DNA from: DATGEO01 sp035310015
Lineage (GTDB): Bacteria > Chloroflexota > Dormibacteria > Dormibacterales > Dormibacteraceae
NCBI GenBank assembly: GCA_035310015.1
Contig: DATGEO010000082.1
Span: forward strand, 1-16,063
Length of the DNA stretch: 16,063 nucleotides
Direction: 5' to 3'
Part shown: positions 13,966-16,063 of the stretch, one piece after another
Position numbering within the stretch: position 1 is the first letter of the stretch
Layout of the letters: each line of letters opens with the position of its first letter
Translations under genes and position numbers: made by a program
The notes under the pieces: generated by a model
Seen by the model: only the letters and a program-made list of their open reading frames with translations
Databases searched by the model: none
What the model was told of the DNA's origin: nothing

Positions 13966-14667
13966 GTGGAGGTGCTTCGCATCGCGGAGCTGGCGGGCGA
14001 GCACCGCCTGGTCCACGCCTTCTCCACGCTCGAGCTCGGCTCGATGGGCCTGACCAACGCCCCCGACCCCGCCGCCATCCACGCCGCCCGGCGCGGCTTC
14101 GCGCGGAGCCTGGGCCTCGACCCCGACACCCTCACCGTCGCGGGCGCCGTGCACGGCGCCGACGTGGCCCGCATCGCCGAGCCGCAAGCCAGCGTCAAAG
14201 GCGTCGACGCCCTCATCACCGACCGGCCGGGCATCGCCCTGTTCGCCACGTTCGCCGACTGCTACCCCATCGTCGTCTGGGACCCGGTGCACAAGGCCGC
14301 CGGGCTGGTGCACGCGGGCTGGCGCGGCACCGAGGCCCGCGTCGCCCAGGCCACGGTGGAGGTCCTGCGGGACGCCTTCGGCTCCCAACCACGCGAGCTG
14401 ATGGCCGGCATCGGGCCCGGCATCTGCGGCCGCTGCTACGAGGTCGGCGAGGAGGTGGCGACGCGCTTCGACCCGCTCTTCAGCACCAGAAAGACAGACG
14501 GGAAATTCCTGCTCGACCTGGCCGCCGCCAACCGCGCGCAGCTGCAAGACGCCGGCGTCGCCAGAGTCTTCGACATCGGTCTCTGCACCAAGGAAACCGC
14601 GTACCTGCCCTCGCACCGCCGCGAGCCCGACGGCACACGCTTCGGCGCCATCGTCGCGATCCGGTGA
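13966..14667 (+). CDS. pgeF: Peptidoglycan editing factor PgeF (YfiH/YlmD, multicopper polyphenol oxidase-fold)
   Basis: This family includes E. coli YfiH/PgeF, which removes wrongly incorporated L-Ser at position 1 of the stem peptide; other members act on purine nucleosides. From the GTG at 13966 the protein has 233 residues, near the family length. The metal and catalytic residues His63 (AVHGADV), Cys99 (TFADCYPI) and His116 (GLVHAGWRGT) have the same spacing as in E. coli YfiH. GIGPGICGRCYEVGEEV follows. The same frame is open far upstream through nrdR, but that stretch is a shadow. GTGs at 13939 and 13972 are alternative starts. The Shine-Dalgarno is weak (GAGG at 13949-13952). The TGA overlaps the yggS GTG. 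Confidence 0.88.
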   Translation: MEVLRIAELAGEHRLVHAFSTLELGSMGLTNAPDPAAIHAARRGFARSLGLDPDTLTVAGAVHGADVARIAEPQASVKGVDALITDRPGIALFATFADCYPIVVWDPVHKAAGLVHAGWRGTEARVAQATVEVLRDAFGSQPRELMAGIGPGICGRCYEVGEEVATRFDPLFSTRKTDGKFLLDLAAANRAQLQDAGVARVFDIGLCTKETAYLPSHRREPDGTRFGAIVAIR

Positions 14668-15305
14668 GCGTCGCCCAAAACCTCGAGGCGGTCCGCGAGC
14701 GCATCGCCCGCACCGGCCGCAACCCGGAGGACGTGACGATCGTCGCCGTCACCAAGGGCTTCGGCGCGGAGGCGTGCCGCGAAGCGCTCGCGGCCGGGCT
14801 CAGCAACCTCGGCGAGAACCGGGTCCAGGAGGCGCTGGGCAAGATGGACGCCGTGGCCGGCGCGCAGTGGCACCTCATCGGCCACCTGCAGTCGAACAAG
14901 GTCAAGCACGCCGCAGGGCGGTTCGCGCTCATCCAGTCCATCGACAGCGCCCGCCTCGCCGAGCAGATCGCGCGGGTACACCCGACTCAGGCGGTGCTCG
15001 TCGAGGTCAACGTCTCTCGCGAACCCCAGAAATCGGGAGCGCCGCCCGAAGAGGCGATGGACGTGATCGCCGCCGTCGCCGGCACGCTCGACCTCCGGGG
15101 ACTGATGGCGATGGGCCCTACGCACGGCGACCCGATGCCCGCTTTCAGAGAGCTGAAGACCATGCGCGACCAGGCCGAGCAGCGACTCGGCCGCGCGCTG
15201 CCGGTACTGTCCATGGGCATGAGCGCGGACTTCGAGGCGGCCCTGGTCGCCGGAAGCACGATGCTACGATTGGGCCAGGTTCTCTTCGGGCCGCGGCCCG
15301 CCTGA
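14664..15305 (+). CDS. yggS: PLP homeostasis protein (YggS/PLPBP family)
   Basis: This single-domain, alanine-racemase-fold protein binds pyridoxal phosphate and helps maintain PLP and amino-acid balance. It has no known catalytic activity. The 213 residues are slightly shorter than usual (about 225-235). The PLP lysine is Lys31 in TIVAVTKGF. Other motifs are NLGENRVQEALGK, WHLIGHLQSNKVK, QSIDSARLA, VEVNVSREPQKSG, RGLMAMGP, and LSMGMSADFEAAL with a trailing LGQVLFG. It starts by GTGA overlap with pgeF, and yggT follows after 4 bp. In many Gram-positive clusters sepF lies between yggS and yggT; it does not here. Confidence 0.95.
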   Translation: MSVAQNLEAVRERIARTGRNPEDVTIVAVTKGFGAEACREALAAGLSNLGENRVQEALGKMDAVAGAQWHLIGHLQSNKVKHAAGRFALIQSIDSARLAEQIARVHPTQAVLVEVNVSREPQKSGAPPEEAMDVIAAVAGTLDLRGLMAMGPTHGDPMPAFRELKTMRDQAEQRLGRALPVLSMGMSADFEAALVAGSTMLRLGQVLFGPRPA

Positions 15306-15309
15306 AGCT

Positions 15310-15561
15310 ATGTCCCTGATCGCAACCCTTCTCATCTATGTCCTCTACGCCTTCATGATCGTGCTCTTCGTGAGGGTGGCCTTCTCGTGGCTGAGCCCGT
15401 ACCCGACCAACGCCGTGTCGCGCTTCGCCTACCGCGTGACCGACCCTGTGCTCGAGCCGGTCCGCCGCTACGTGCCGCCTATGTCGGGGCTCGACCTCTC
15501 GCCGCTGGTCGTCTGGCTGGTCGTGATCTTCGTGATCGCCGCCCTGCGCACGCTGCAATAA
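15310..15561 (+). CDS. yggT: YggT family membrane protein
   Basis: This is an 83-residue membrane protein with two hydrophobic helices (about residues 3-24 and 62-80). They flank a polar segment containing FSWLSPYPTNAVSRF and TDPVLEPVRRYVPP, the typical YggT signature. The family is widespread next to yggS and has been tied to osmotic shock tolerance, cell shape and division, without a settled mechanism. It starts 4 bp after yggS and stops 8 bp before ileS, so it is clearly part of the same transcript. Confidence 0.92.
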   Translation: MSLIATLLIYVLYAFMIVLFVRVAFSWLSPYPTNAVSRFAYRVTDPVLEPVRRYVPPMSGLDLSPLVVWLVVIFVIAALRTLQ

Positions 15562-15569
15562 CCCCGCAC

Positions 15570-16063
15570 ATGGAAAAAGTCGATCAGCGGGTCAAGTTCC
15601 CGGAGCTGGAACGGCAGCTCATGGCGAAGTGGAAGGACGAGAACACCTTCCAGAGGTCGCTCGACCTGCGCCAAGGCCGGCCGCGCTTCGTCTTCTACGA
15701 AGGTCCGCCGACGGCCAACGGCATGCCGGGCACGCACCACATCCTCGCCCGCTCGTTCAAGGACCTCTTCGGCCGCTACAAGACGATGAAGGGCTTCTAC
15801 GTCGAGCGCAAGGCGGGCTGGGACACGCACGGCCTGCCGGTCGAGCTCGAGGTCGAGAAGGCGCTGAACATCTCGGGCAAGTTCGACATCGAGAACGAGA
15901 TCGGCGTCGAGCGCTTCAACCGGCTGTGCCGGGAGAGCGTCTACAAGTACGTCGACCAGTGGGTCGCGTTCAGCCAGCGCATGGCGTTCTGGCTCGACTA
16001 CGAGCACGCCTATTGGACGCTGACGTCCGACTATATCCAGTCCGTCTGGTGGGCGCTGAGCGA
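15570..16063 (+). CDS. ileS: Isoleucyl-tRNA synthetase, 5' end (GXHH-motif type 2-like)
   Basis: These are the first 164 residues of a class I aminoacyl-tRNA synthetase that charges tRNA-Ile; the gene runs off the window. FVFYEGPPTANGMPGTHHI (40-58) is the catalytic signature. The HIGH tetrapeptide is GTHH at residues 54-57 (bases 15729-15740). FKDLFGRYKTMKGFYVERKAGWDTHGLPVELEVEK follows, starting at residue 63, and is characteristic of type 2/eukaryote-like IleRS. The DTHGLPVE run separates it from ValRS and LeuRS. It begins 8 bp after yggT, with no T-box or other leader. The C-terminal domains that would confirm type 2 are not in view. Confidence 0.92.
   Translation, partial: MEKVDQRVKFPELERQLMAKWKDENTFQRSLDLRQGRPRFVFYEGPPTANGMPGTHHILARSFKDLFGRYKTMKGFYVERKAGWDTHGLPVELEVEKALNISGKFDIENEIGVERFNRLCRESVYKYVDQWVAFSQRMAFWLDYEHAYWTLTSDYIQSVWWALS

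Noticed and set aside
15562..15569. T-box leader for ileS
   Set aside because: Only 8 bp separate yggT and ileS, and no leader structure can fit.

Overview
The window is a GC-rich (roughly 70% by eye) stretch of bacterial chromosome. It holds most of a division and cell wall (dcw) cluster, with all genes on the + strand. The order is 'ftsI (3' end) - murF - mraY - murD - ftsW - murG - murC - murB - ddl - ftsQ - sbp (DUF1290) - ftsA - ftsZ - nrdR - pgeF - yggS - yggT - ileS' (5' end). The DUF1290 gene between ftsQ and ftsA, nrdR directly after ftsZ, the pgeF-yggS-yggT tail and the absence of lpxC/secA after ftsZ suggest a monoderm-type layout. The high GC, the presence of ftsA and the sequence character of the proteins would fit a soil lineage near Chloroflexota/Dormibacterota. 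That placement is an inference and was not tested.

Region by region: 2-6284 encodes the end of the septal transpeptidase, the MurF and MurD ligases, the lipid I and lipid II enzymes MraY and MurG, and the glycan polymerase FtsW. These genes are tightly packed, with ATGA, GTGA and TTGA start/stop overlaps. 6281-9572 encodes MurC, MurB and Ddl, which make UDP-MurNAc and D-Ala-D-Ala precursors. 9562-13371 encodes FtsQ, the small membrane protein Sbp, and the FtsA/FtsZ ring proteins; a candidate promoter with a perfect TATAAT precedes ftsA. 13415-15561 holds the NrdR repressor, the peptidoglycan-editing enzyme PgeF, the PLP-homeostasis protein YggS and the membrane protein YggT. The window ends in an isoleucyl-tRNA synthetase.

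The gene content is conserved housekeeping, so the novelty is in details. (1) The murC/murB junction carries a 142-bp insertion-like segment. The last 23 bp of murC are repeated, with one mismatch, as the first 23 bp of murB. The DNA between holds two near-identically built perfect hairpins and a foldable three-way junction that would bury the murB ribosome binding site. In the inferred ancestor, murC and murB overlapped. (2) IleRS carries a GTHH signature in place of HIGH, a GXHH swap that has been linked to mupirocin hyper-resistance in some type 2 IleRS enzymes. (3) Two similar TTTGT-NN-ACAAA palindromes 41 bp apart, with a third palindrome between them, lie between nrdR and pgeF. (4) Several near-invariant motifs are altered: the FtsZ T3 loop, the MraY HHH motif and the MurC P-loop. 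(5) murE is absent between ftsI and murF, and sepF is absent between yggS and yggT.

No tRNA, rRNA, CRISPR array, insertion sequence with a transposase, or convincing Rho-independent terminator was seen. No gene-free stretch exceeds 150 bp.
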